Source: Lachnospiraceae bacterium MD308
GTDB taxonomy: Bacteria > Bacillota > Clostridia > Lachnospirales > Lachnospiraceae
Reading direction: 5' to 3'
NCBI GenBank assembly: GCA_000403475.2
Contig: KE159796.1
Coordinates: 529,736 to 593,735 of the forward strand
DNA length: 64,000 bases
The position numbers and the translations under genes were made by a program. Of the stretch, positions 24,092 through 32,181 are shown piece by piece (the first letter of the stretch is position 1; each line of letters starts with the position of its first letter). The notes under the pieces are model-generated. The model was not told the origin of the DNA, did not search any database, and worked only from the letters and a program-made list of their open reading frames with translations.

Positions 24092-25062
24092 AATGGTTAG
24101 AAGGGAAATTGGGATATGTTCTTCTGGCAGGAGCATTAGTGATAAATATCTGTTTACAGGGAATCGGATTTTTTACCGCAGACAGTATCGGAGCGTTGTT
24201 TGGCTCAAATCTTCCGTTGCTTTTAGCTGCACTTGCCCAGACAGTAATTATGGCGGCAGGAGGGATTGATATATCAATCGGAAATACAATTGCGCTGGCA
24301 AATGGAATAATCATTGTGTGCTTAAATGCTTACGGTATGTCATTTTCGGGAAGCTCTCTTGCAGCGATAGCGGCGGGGACAGGTGTAGGCTTAGTTAATG
24401 GTATTATTATCGCCTGTTTTCGGGTGCCTCCACTTCTGGTGACTTTTGCCATGTCAACGTTTATCAAAGGATTGGCACTTATGATCCTGCCCAAACCCGG
24501 AGGGAATGTTCCGACGGAAGTGTACAGGACATACGGGGGCACGATTTTTATGATACCAACTGCGCTGGTAATCCTGATTGTTGTGGTAGTATTTCTCGTC
24601 TTGGCTGGGAGATTCCGGATTACCAATCATATGACAGCGATTGGCTCTAATGAAAGAAATGCCTATGTATCTGGAGTCCGTGTGGAACTGGTTAAGGTGA
24701 CGGCGTATGCGGCAGGGGGAGCAATTGCAGCGTTATCAGGGGTTTGTCTTACAGCACTGACTGCAACAGGAGATGTAAGAAACGGGGAAAGCTTTGCTTT
24801 ACAGTCCATCGCGGCAGTGATTATAGGAGGAATGCTTGGGAGCGGTAAGTGGAAGAACTATATACTGGGAGCAGTCAGCGGAGCGTTATTTTTGGCTGTG
24901 ATAAATAATATTGTGTTTTATGCTTTTAGTTATGTCTCAGTAAACTATCCAGAAATGCAGATTTCTACTTATTATCAGCAGCTATTCTCTAACTTTATTA
25001 TTATATTTGGGCTTATGAGCGCGGCGTTGGCAGAACGAAGGAACAGGAGGAGGGGAAGGTGA
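24088..25062 (+). CDS. Sugar ABC transporter permease 1 (RbsC-like)
   Basis: 324-aa BPD_transp_2 family permease with about nine or ten hydrophobic segments. Family motifs include VIMAAGGIDISIGNTIALAN (the conserved GGIDLS-type block near residue 50) and GGAIAALSGVCLTA later on. The C-terminus is basic. ATG 24088 overlaps the ATPase stop, and its own stop overlaps the next permease, so translation is coupled through the set. Two different permeases in one operon imply a heterodimeric channel, as in the AI-2 (LsrCD) and YtfT/YjfF transporters. Confidence 0.88.
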   Translation: MKWLEGKLGYVLLAGALVINICLQGIGFFTADSIGALFGSNLPLLLAALAQTVIMAAGGIDISIGNTIALANGIIIVCLNAYGMSFSGSSLAAIAAGTGVGLVNGIIIACFRVPPLLVTFAMSTFIKGLALMILPKPGGNVPTEVYRTYGGTIFMIPTALVILIVVVVFLVLAGRFRITNHMTAIGSNERNAYVSGVRVELVKVTAYAAGGAIAALSGVCLTALTATGDVRNGESFALQSIAAVIIGGMLGSGKWKNYILGAVSGALFLAVINNIVFYAFSYVSVNYPEMQISTYYQQLFSNFIIIFGLMSAALAERRNRRRGR

Positions 25063-26015
25063 GCAAGATGCGAAATAAAATACAAAGCCAGAAGTTTATT
25101 CTCGTCGGGATTACGATAGTGCTCCTGTTTACCGGGTGTATGATCAATGGGCAGTTTTTAAGACCGGCCAACGTTGCAAACATCTTGATTACGGCATCTC
25201 TTCTTGGATTTGTAGCCAGCGGCCAGACGTTGGTAGTACTCTCTGGGAATGACGGGCTTGACCTGTCGGTTGGCGGAGTTATGTCACTTGGGGCAGTGGT
25301 TGCTTATATCATCATGGACGGAAGCGACGGGAAGCTTCTAAAGGCATTTTTCATCGTCCTGTTTGTGGGAGCTGTTGTAGGACTATTCAATGCAGTAGGA
25401 GTCGTGTTTGCAGAGATACCGGCACTTGTGATGACACTGGCGGTGTCCAATGCGCTGACTAGTGTGCAGCAGTTGATTACCGGAGGCAATCCGACGGGTG
25501 CTCCCTCCCCGGCAGCAAGCAGGATTGCTACTTCGAAGGTGGCAGCATTTCTACCTTGGCTTACGGTAATCTGGATTGCATTGACTTTTGCTATGTATCT
25601 GCTGCTTACCAGGAGTACATATGGAAAGCGGCTGTATGCTGTGGGAAGCAATGAGAGAGCGGCAGTATTATCAGGAATACAATCGGGCAGGATTCGGATA
25701 TACACGTATATGATCTGCGGGGTGCTCAGTGCATTTGCCGGATTCTGGCTCTGCGCGTACAACGAAGTTATTTATGTAAATGCAGGCGCCTCTTATGTAA
25801 TGCCGTCTGTGGCAGCAGTTGTAATCGGCGGGACATCCATAGCCGGTGGGAGAGGAAGCTATATGGGTACGGCGGCGGGAACGGTCATCTTAACAGTAAT
25901 AAGCAGCCTTCTTGTTATGATGGATACGAATGAAGCCGGGAAATATATGATGAATGGAGTTATTTTGTTGGTGCTTTTAGTTATCTATACGAGGCATCCT
26001 AAGATAAGACAATAA
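25059..26015 (+). CDS. Sugar ABC transporter permease 2 (RbsC-like)
   Basis: 318-aa second permease of the same family, with the block VLSGNDGLDLSVGGVMSLGA and the C-terminal VIGGTSIAGGRGSYMGT motif. About nine membrane segments. GTG 25059 overlaps the upstream stop; ATG 25068 with GGGGAAGG upstream is an equally plausible start. It differs enough from permease 1 that a recent duplication is unlikely. Confidence 0.88.
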   Translation: MSKMRNKIQSQKFILVGITIVLLFTGCMINGQFLRPANVANILITASLLGFVASGQTLVVLSGNDGLDLSVGGVMSLGAVVAYIIMDGSDGKLLKAFFIVLFVGAVVGLFNAVGVVFAEIPALVMTLAVSNALTSVQQLITGGNPTGAPSPAASRIATSKVAAFLPWLTVIWIALTFAMYLLLTRSTYGKRLYAVGSNERAAVLSGIQSGRIRIYTYMICGVLSAFAGFWLCAYNEVIYVNAGASYVMPSVAAVVIGGTSIAGGRGSYMGTAAGTVILTVISSLLVMMDTNEAGKYMMNGVILLVLLVIYTRHPKIRQ

Positions 26016-26037
26016 AAATAAATGGAGGAGTAAAATT

Positions 26038-27000
26038 ATGTATAAAATCAAACAGAGCATGGACGCGGTGAATTACGGAGGATATTTTCATGAGGGAGGT
26101 CCGCTGACAATGGAGCAGATTATCGATAAGGCAGCCGAATTCGGATATGATGCCGTGGATATCTGGCCTCATAAACCTCTGATGTATCCGGGAGACTGGA
26201 GTAAGGAGAGGAGAAGAGAGCTGCTTGCTTACGCGAAGAAGAAAGGAATCAAGTTCGCGGCGGTGGACGCATGTACAAATTTCATGCGGTCTAAGCATGC
26301 GCTGGTGCCTGATGTGGAAAAGGAGCTGCCATACCTGAAAGAGTGCTGTGAGCTGGCAGAGGATATGGAATGTGGAACAGTAAGAATTATGCCGGCATTT
26401 ATCGGTTATTTCTGGAGCGAATATTCGAACCAGGGATACTGTCAGACAGCACTTACGACACGGTCTATGGAAGTATCAAAGCAGGAGGATTACTATCAGG
26501 AATGGATACATGTAAGGGAGGGGATTAGAGAGGCAGCGAAGATGGCAGAGAGTTATCCGGTTGTTCTGGCGCTTCAGGGGCATCCGCCAGTGGTAAATTG
26601 TGTGCAGGACTTGTTTGATATGGTAGAGGAAGTAGGGATGGCTAATGTAAAGATCGGTCTGGATTTACCTCTTTTTGATCATCAGACGGAAGCGTTCATC
26701 TATGAAACAGTAAGACGTGCAGGCAAGGATATGGCGCATTCCCATACGCTTGGGGTTGGAATCAAATATGGACCGAGTGACAGTATTTACGCGACAGAAG
26801 AGGTGGTGCCGGGTGACGGTATCGAAAACTGGGTTCCGTTTTTCAAAGCATGTAAGGAGATTGGCTATGAGGGATATTTTGCATATGAGCAGTGCGCACC
26901 GTTTTTTGTTAAGGGGCACAGAAAGCCTGATGTAGCCGATGTTGATGAACGCCAGAAGAAGGGATTTGCGTTTATTAAATCTCTTGAGGAGAAGATTTAG
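26038..27000 (+). CDS. TIM-barrel sugar isomerase/epimerase-like protein (AP-endonuclease-2 fold)
   Basis: 320-aa xylose-isomerase-like TIM barrel. Strand-end residues that normally bind a divalent metal are visible as IGLDLPLFDH (Asp, His), AHSHTLGVG (His) and FAYEQCAP (Glu). At the usual first metal-binding glutamate the sequence is VVLALQGHPP, with Gln. That replacement could change or weaken metal binding, or define a subfamily. AATGGAGGAG precedes ATG 26038. With a second TIM-barrel protein and a Gfo/Idh oxidoreductase in the same operon, a 3-keto-sugar or inositol-like route is suggested. The reaction is not known. Confidence 0.78.
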   Translation: MYKIKQSMDAVNYGGYFHEGGPLTMEQIIDKAAEFGYDAVDIWPHKPLMYPGDWSKERRRELLAYAKKKGIKFAAVDACTNFMRSKHALVPDVEKELPYLKECCELAEDMECGTVRIMPAFIGYFWSEYSNQGYCQTALTTRSMEVSKQEDYYQEWIHVREGIREAAKMAESYPVVLALQGHPPVVNCVQDLFDMVEEVGMANVKIGLDLPLFDHQTEAFIYETVRRAGKDMAHSHTLGVGIKYGPSDSIYATEEVVPGDGIENWVPFFKACKEIGYEGYFAYEQCAPFFVKGHRKPDVADVDERQKKGFAFIKSLEEKI

Positions 27001-27021
27001 GATGTTAAATATTTCCATAGA

Positions 27022-27030
27022 TGGTATAAT
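27022..27030 (+). promoter_or_regulatory. Extended -10 promoter before lacI-type gene
   Basis: TGGTATAAT: consensus -10 with the TGn extension, 40 bp before ATG 27070. The -35 region is poor (TTAAAT at 15 bp). It could give a low internal level of repressor. Confidence 0.45.
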
Positions 27031-27069
27031 ATAGGAAGCAAAAAAAGATAAAGGCGAGTGGGCGGACAT

Positions 27070-28053
27070 ATGACAAATATTCAAAAAGTAGCTGAGAAGG
27101 CCGGTGTATCGGTCGCTACAGTATCAAGGGTGATCAATGGTTCAGGAAAGGTAACTGAAAAGACGCGCAAGCGGGTAGAAGATGTGATAGCTGAGATGAA
27201 TTATGTGCCGAATATGCTGGCACGTAACTTTAGGACATCAAAAAGTAAGACAATCCTGATCATACTAACGAATATTTCGAATTTATTTTATATGGAAATC
27301 GTACATGGAATCAGCGAATATGCCAATGAGAAGGGGTATGATATTTTGCTGAGCGAGACAGACGGAGAGTTAAAACGGCAGGTTGAATGTCTGCAGAAAG
27401 TAAAGAACCGGATTGCTGACGGGGCGGTGTTTTTGGAGACGACGATTCAGGACGAGGTGCTGTTTTCACTTGAAAAGGAGTATCCGGTTGTTCAGTGCTG
27501 TACTTATAATGATGAGATATCCCTGCCCTATGTGATCGCGAACAATGAAAGAGGCGGGTACATAGCTGGAAACGAGCTGATTAAAGCGGGAAGAAGAAAG
27601 CTGGCCTTTATCGGAACAAATGATAAGTCGAGATATAATAAAGAGCGGCGGACAGGATTTTTCAGGGCTGCGCAGAAAGCGGGAATCCGGACAGAGGAGA
27701 TCTGTACGATGAATATAGAGCTTAGCTTTGACGGGGGACGAAGCGCAGCCGAGATTTTAATGAAAGAAAAGGTTGACGGATGTTTTTTTGTTTCGGACAT
27801 GCAGGCAATAGGTGCGATCAACAGATTCACGGAGTCCGGAGTATGTGTTCCGAAGGATATTTCGGTTATCGGTTATGATAATTTGGAAATCTGCAATTTT
27901 ATTGTGCCGTCTTTGACATCCATCGGCCAGCCTGCCAGAAAGATGGGGCAGGAGACAGCAAAGATGCTGATTGATAAAATAGAAAAAGAAGACACGTCCG
28001 GCATGAGAAATATTATATTTGAACCAGAATTGATTCGCCGGGAATCGGTGTAG
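27070..28053 (+). CDS. LacI-family transcriptional regulator
   Basis: 327 aa. N-terminal helix-turn-helix TNIQKVAEKAGVSVATVSRV with the hinge-helix region YVPNMLARNFRTSKS, then a periplasmic-binding-like ligand domain (IILTNISNLFYMEIVHGISE, DGCFFVSDMQAIGAI, DISVIGYDNLEICNFIVPSL, TSIGQPARKMG). Start ATG 27070; an in-frame GTG at 27058 adds four residues. It sits inside the operon, with a possible promoter of its own, and is the likely repressor acting at 21407 and 21277. Ligand domains of this class usually bind the transported sugar or a derivative. Confidence 0.9.
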   Translation: MTNIQKVAEKAGVSVATVSRVINGSGKVTEKTRKRVEDVIAEMNYVPNMLARNFRTSKSKTILIILTNISNLFYMEIVHGISEYANEKGYDILLSETDGELKRQVECLQKVKNRIADGAVFLETTIQDEVLFSLEKEYPVVQCCTYNDEISLPYVIANNERGGYIAGNELIKAGRRKLAFIGTNDKSRYNKERRTGFFRAAQKAGIRTEEICTMNIELSFDGGRSAAEILMKEKVDGCFFVSDMQAIGAINRFTESGVCVPKDISVIGYDNLEICNFIVPSLTSIGQPARKMGQETAKMLIDKIEKEDTSGMRNIIFEPELIRRESV

Positions 28054-28095
28054 AATGGAAGAGCGTAAGCTTCATTTTAGACAGAAGGAGAGATT

Positions 28096-29115
28096 ATGTA
28101 TAGAGCAGGAATCATTGGCTGCGGCAAGATTGCACAGCTTCGTCATATTCCGGAGTATGCTGTGCGGACAGACGTGCAGCTTGCAGGATTTTATGATAAG
28201 AATACAGTCAGAGCAAAAGAACTGGCAGAGAGATACGGAGCACAAAATTACAGTTCCTATGAAGAGATGCTGAACGATCCAGAGATTGATGTCGTTAGCG
28301 TCTGTACGGCAAATCATTCACATGCGGAAATTGCTATAGCTGCGCTGCACGCCGGCAAGCATGTGCTTTGTGAAAAGCCCATGGCGGTTACTTTAAAAGA
28401 GTGTGAAAGGATGGAAGAAGAAGCACAAAAAAGTGGAAAATATCTGATGATCGGACATAACCAGCGGTTGTTGCGCACGCATCAGGAGGCAAAAAGGCTG
28501 CTGGCTTCGGGTGAGATCGGGAAACTGATTTTCTTCCAGACTAATTTTACCCATGCAGGGCCGGAGACATGGAGTATAGACGCGGGAAAGAACGTATGGT
28601 TTTTTGATAAGAGTAAGGCGGCTTTTGGGGCCATGGCGGATCTTGGGATTCATAAAACGGATTTGATACGTTATCTGACGGGAGACGAGATTGTGTCCGC
28701 ACATGCGGTTCTTGCTACTTTGGATAAAAAAGACAGTGAGGGGATGAAAATTCCGGTGGATGATTATGCCGCCTGCATATATCGTCTGAAAAACGGGGCA
28801 GCCGGTACGATGACGGTAGGATGGAGCAACTATGGTCAGGAAGATAACTCGACGATTTTATATGGCGAAAAGGGCGTAATGAAAATATACTGTGACAGGA
28901 AGTACTCGTTGCTCATAGAAAAAAGAGACGGCAGCAGTGTGCGGTATGAGCTTGATCAGATTCAGACCAATGACGGGCAGTCAAAGTCAGGAGTGATTGA
29001 TGAATTTATAGACTGTATCAGGGAAAAGAGGGAGTCTGTTATCGGAAGTAAAGAAGCACTTAAGTCCATGCGGGCAGTATTTTCCGGGATTGAAGGGACG
29101 TACGCCGGCAATTGA
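28096..29115 (+). CDS. Gfo/Idh/MocA-family NAD(P)-dependent oxidoreductase
   Basis: 339 aa. The N-terminal Rossmann fold begins YRAGIIGCGKIAQLRHIPEY (GxGxxA/G-type nucleotide loop), followed by the family block HAGKHVLCEKPMAVTLKECE with the catalytic EKP lysine. The C-terminal alpha/beta domain has DLGIHKTDLIRYLTGDE, containing the conserved (D)xxxH pair. AGAAGGAGAGATT precedes ATG 28096. Members oxidise a hydroxyl of sugars, inositols or glycosides, often at C3. In this operon it would produce the keto intermediate used by the two TIM-barrel proteins. Confidence 0.88.
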   Translation: MYRAGIIGCGKIAQLRHIPEYAVRTDVQLAGFYDKNTVRAKELAERYGAQNYSSYEEMLNDPEIDVVSVCTANHSHAEIAIAALHAGKHVLCEKPMAVTLKECERMEEEAQKSGKYLMIGHNQRLLRTHQEAKRLLASGEIGKLIFFQTNFTHAGPETWSIDAGKNVWFFDKSKAAFGAMADLGIHKTDLIRYLTGDEIVSAHAVLATLDKKDSEGMKIPVDDYAACIYRLKNGAAGTMTVGWSNYGQEDNSTILYGEKGVMKIYCDRKYSLLIEKRDGSSVRYELDQIQTNDGQSKSGVIDEFIDCIREKRESVIGSKEALKSMRAVFSGIEGTYAGN

Positions 29116-29141
29116 GCAAAGGGATGAAAAGGAGGAAGCTG

Positions 29142-30056
29142 ATGAAATTAGGGTTGGTCAGTGCGATTTTGGGAGATGAGACTTTTGAGCACATGATAGA
29201 TATCATTGGTGAGATGGGATTTTCTTGTGTAGAAGCGGCATGCTGGCCGTCAGGGAAAGCGGAGCGCAGATATGCAGGAGTTACACATATTGATGTTTGG
29301 AATCTGGATGAGAAGAAGAAAGAGTATATTCTGCGGTATTGTGAGGAAAGAGGAGTCAAACTGTCTGCACTCGCATTTTATCCGAATACCATGGATTCTG
29401 ACTTTGAGAGAAAAGCGGCAAATATCGAACATCTAAAGAAAGTAATCCAGGCTTCCAGATTGCTTGAGGTAGGAATGGTCACTACGTTTATCGGGCGGGA
29501 TCAGACAAAGACGGTGGAGGAAAATCTGGAGCTTTTTGCGGAGACATGGGGGGATATATTAGCGTGTGCAGAAGAGAATAAAGTTAAGATTGCTATTGAA
29601 AACTGTCCGATGCTGTTTGGGAGAGAGCAGTGGCCGGGTGGACAAAATCTGGCGGTGAGCCCGGATATATGGCGGAGGATGTTTGAGATATTTCCAAGTG
29701 AATATTTTGGGCTGAATTATGATCCAAGTCATTTTGTATGGCAGCAGATGGATTATATCAAGCCGGTATATGAGTTCAGGGATAAAATATTCCATGTACA
29801 TTTTAAAGATATCAAGGTATATCAAAGTAAGCTTGACGACGTAGGGACTCTGGCATATCCTCTTGAGTATATGGCACCGAAACTTCCGGGCTTGGGCGAT
29901 GTAAAGTGGGATCGGTTTGTGAGTGCGCTTACGGATATAGGGTATGATGGATATGCGTGTATAGAGGTGGAAGACCGAAGCTTTGAAGGGAATACGGAGG
30001 ACGTAAGGCGAAGCCTGATGCTCAGTAAAAAGTATATGGAACAGTTTGTGATATAA
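29142..30056 (+). CDS. TIM-barrel sugar isomerase/epimerase (complete metal site)
   Basis: 304 aa, xylose-isomerase-like. All expected metal ligands can be seen: Glu in KIAIENCPMLF, Asp and His in GLNYDPSHFVW, His in FHVHFKDIK and Glu in ACIEVEDRS. ATG 29142 follows AAAGGAGGAAGCTG; a GTG/TTG-type start at 29112 overlapping the previous stop is less likely. It is related to, but clearly different from, the 26038 protein. Last gene of the catabolic operon. Candidate roles are epimerisation, isomerisation or lyase cleavage of a keto-sugar derivative. Confidence 0.85.
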   Translation: MKLGLVSAILGDETFEHMIDIIGEMGFSCVEAACWPSGKAERRYAGVTHIDVWNLDEKKKEYILRYCEERGVKLSALAFYPNTMDSDFERKAANIEHLKKVIQASRLLEVGMVTTFIGRDQTKTVEENLELFAETWGDILACAEENKVKIAIENCPMLFGREQWPGGQNLAVSPDIWRRMFEIFPSEYFGLNYDPSHFVWQQMDYIKPVYEFRDKIFHVHFKDIKVYQSKLDDVGTLAYPLEYMAPKLPGLGDVKWDRFVSALTDIGYDGYACIEVEDRSFEGNTEDVRRSLMLSKKYMEQFVI

Positions 30057-30091
30057 AGAAATCGGGTCATATGGTGAATATGTGTTGGCGT

Positions 30092-30122
30092 CCGCAGGGC
30101 AGGTATAAAATCTGTCCTGCGG
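30092..30122 (+). other. Hairpin after the catabolic operon
   Basis: CCGCAGGGCAG (30092-30102) pairs with CTGTCCTGCGG (30112-30122), one G-T pair, 9-nt loop. No T run follows, so termination here may be weak or factor-dependent. Confidence 0.5.
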
Positions 30123-30155
30123 AATATGTTATAAAAAACGAAAGCGTTAGAGATT

Positions 30156-30323
30156 ATGCCGACCCATTTTTCACAAGCTCAAATTAATGAAAGAAGCAGC
30201 CTGGCGCCTAAAGATGCAAAGATTATGCTCAGGCTGGCAGAAATATTAATGAAGGATAATTTAATAAGCCCGGAAGAAAAGCTTCGCTTGACCGAGCGAA
30301 TCCGGAAAGAAGACGCTCTATGA
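30156..30323 (+). CDS. 55-aa protein translationally coupled to the recombinase
   Basis: MPTHFSQAQINERSSLAPKD, then a helical, charged part with ILMKDNLISPEEKLRLTERI. It ends CTATGA, so its stop overlaps the recombinase ATG by four bases, a classic coupling arrangement. Ribosome site is weak (AGAG). Size, charge and placement resemble accessory factors of serine integrases, such as recombination directionality factors, but no family was recognised; the SPEEKLRL segment also resembles short SHOCT-like helices. The reading frame is open throughout and its last codons cannot be a shadow of the recombinase, which starts after it. Confidence 0.6.
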   Translation: MPTHFSQAQINERSSLAPKDAKIMLRLAEILMKDNLISPEEKLRLTERIRKEDAL

Positions 30324-32155
30324 TTTTACGCGCTGTAATCTATGCCCGCTGCAGTACGGAGGAGGAAAGCCAGAAGGATGCTTTAAAAAAGCAGGTGGAA
30401 GAGGGGAAAATATGTGTCCGTGAAAAGGGCTGGATACTTAAGGATATTTACGTGGAAAGCCGTTCAGGGACGACGACAAAGGGAAGAAGTGAGTATAACC
30501 GTCTTTACAATGATCTGCAAAGGGATAGGTTTGATATTATTGTTATTAAATCCCAGGACAGACTGATGCGGAATACAAAGGACTGGTATCTTTTTGTAGA
30601 CCGTTTATTGACCGGTCAGAAGAAGCTTTACATATATATTGAAAGGAAGTTTTATACGACAGATGATGCACTGATTACCGGAATCAAGGCGATACTGGCG
30701 GAGGAATACAGCCGGGAGCTAAGTAAGAAGATTAATAATGCACACAAAAACCGCCAGAAACAGGGTGGCCCGGTAGTCCTGACATCTAATACATATGGAT
30801 ATCGTAAACTGCCGGATAAGAGTGTGGTAATTGTGGAGGATGAGGCGAAGGTAAAGCGGCGCATGTACGAACTGTGCGCTGCAGGATTCGGAAGCAGGAG
30901 TATATCTGCAATCTTAAAGAATGAGGGTATCGTCGGCAGGAATGGAAAACCTTTTACAGATTCTGCAATTCTCCGTATGATACATAATCCTTTGAATAAG
31001 GGGACGGCAGTGATGAACAGGCTGCATTATGATTTTGAGTCGAAGAGGACGATGAGAGTGCCGAGAGAAGAACAGTATGTGCATGAAAATAAAGTGCCGG
31101 CGATTGTGTCAGAGGAACTCTGGGAGGCTGCAAATGAGGAGATTGCAAAGCGCGCGGAGACGGCGGGATTGGCAGGGGAGAGGAAAAGGGGAAGAAATCC
31201 CGGAAAATCCCCGTTGAGCGGGAAATTGGTCTGCGGATTATGCGGAAGTCCTTATTATAGAAGAACAAGGAGACGCTATAAAGACAAAGATATCATTTAT
31301 GAATGGAAATGCAAGAGATATCTGGAGTTAGGAAGAAATGAGGGGAAGGCGGACAGACCGCAGTTAAAACAGGTAAGATGCCTTGAAGTAAACGGATGTG
31401 ACAACGTTCATCTTGAAGAGAGGAAGCTGTACGGATTGCTGGAACAGGTCTGCAATCAAAGGTACAGGACGGATAAAGCAAAGATTATCGGCTATATGGT
31501 AGATTTGCTGAAAGTCGTGCTGAAAGAAGAGGACTGCCAGCTGGAGTTTGACAGAGAAATTCAGAAAAAGGAGAAACTTTTAAAGCAGATGGATATGCTG
31601 GTGGAAAAGCTTTTAGATGAAATCATCTCGAATGAAGTTTATCAAAGAAAACAAAAAAGATTAGAAGAGCAGCTTTCAGGCGTGCAAAATAGGATTAATG
31701 AATTAGAACGCCAAGAGGCGAAGGGCAGTGTGCTGCAAGAGAGATTTTCTTATATTGAAAAGGAGCTGCGGACGGGGAAAGCCGTGGAGAGAGCTGCAGT
31801 CATGCAGATGCTTGAGGAGACTGATAAAATTCTTGTATTTCCGGAATTTATGGAGATTGTGTTCGGCTTGTCTGAGGCGATGAGAACAGAGTGTGGGGAT
31901 ATCCCGCCAATGGAGTGTGAGAGCAGTATAAAAATAGAATACGGCAATCTGTTCAGCTATAGAGAGCAAAAGAAAGAGGAGCGGGAGATTATCGTGGATA
32001 TGATGAGGGAAAATCCACGGATAACTGCCGGAATGATTGCGAAAGAACTGCGCATCAGCCTGTCGGGGGCTAATTACCGGATAAGGGCACTGAAAAAAGA
32101 GGGAAGGATTCGGTTTAATGGAAGCGGAGGAAAAGGTGAGTGGGAAATATTGTGA
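30320..32155 (+). CDS. Large serine recombinase (site-specific integrase) with C-terminal winged helix
   Basis: 611 aa. Resolvase domain 1-150 with catalytic Ser12 (IYARCSTEEES) and the arginine-bearing IKSQDRLMRN helix. A Recombinase domain (about 155-290) contains TYGYRKLP, SRSISAILKNEGI and FTDSAILRMIHNPLNKG. The zinc ribbon has Cys305 and Cys308 (LVCGLCGSPYYRR) plus downstream CKRY/VRC cysteines. A long coiled coil (about 400-490) follows. The C-terminus (about 560-611) is a winged-helix-like module (NPRITAGMIAKELRISLSGA), an addition most serine integrases lack. It lies 52 bp from the island's right end, as expected for the enzyme that cuts there. The reading frame is intact. Confidence 0.92.
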   Translation: MILRAVIYARCSTEEESQKDALKKQVEEGKICVREKGWILKDIYVESRSGTTTKGRSEYNRLYNDLQRDRFDIIVIKSQDRLMRNTKDWYLFVDRLLTGQKKLYIYIERKFYTTDDALITGIKAILAEEYSRELSKKINNAHKNRQKQGGPVVLTSNTYGYRKLPDKSVVIVEDEAKVKRRMYELCAAGFGSRSISAILKNEGIVGRNGKPFTDSAILRMIHNPLNKGTAVMNRLHYDFESKRTMRVPREEQYVHENKVPAIVSEELWEAANEEIAKRAETAGLAGERKRGRNPGKSPLSGKLVCGLCGSPYYRRTRRRYKDKDIIYEWKCKRYLELGRNEGKADRPQLKQVRCLEVNGCDNVHLEERKLYGLLEQVCNQRYRTDKAKIIGYMVDLLKVVLKEEDCQLEFDREIQKKEKLLKQMDMLVEKLLDEIISNEVYQRKQKRLEEQLSGVQNRINELERQEAKGSVLQERFSYIEKELRTGKAVERAAVMQMLEETDKILVFPEFMEIVFGLSEAMRTECGDIPPMECESSIKIEYGNLFSYREQKKEEREIIVDMMRENPRITAGMIAKELRISLSGANYRIRALKKEGRIRFNGSGGKGEWEIL

Positions 32156-32181
32156 TAATGTTGTGTTTTCTGGAACGATAG

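Noticed and set aside
30092-30122. Rho-independent terminator at the end of the catabolic operon
   Set aside because: The stem is good but no T tract follows, so it is recorded only as a hairpin.
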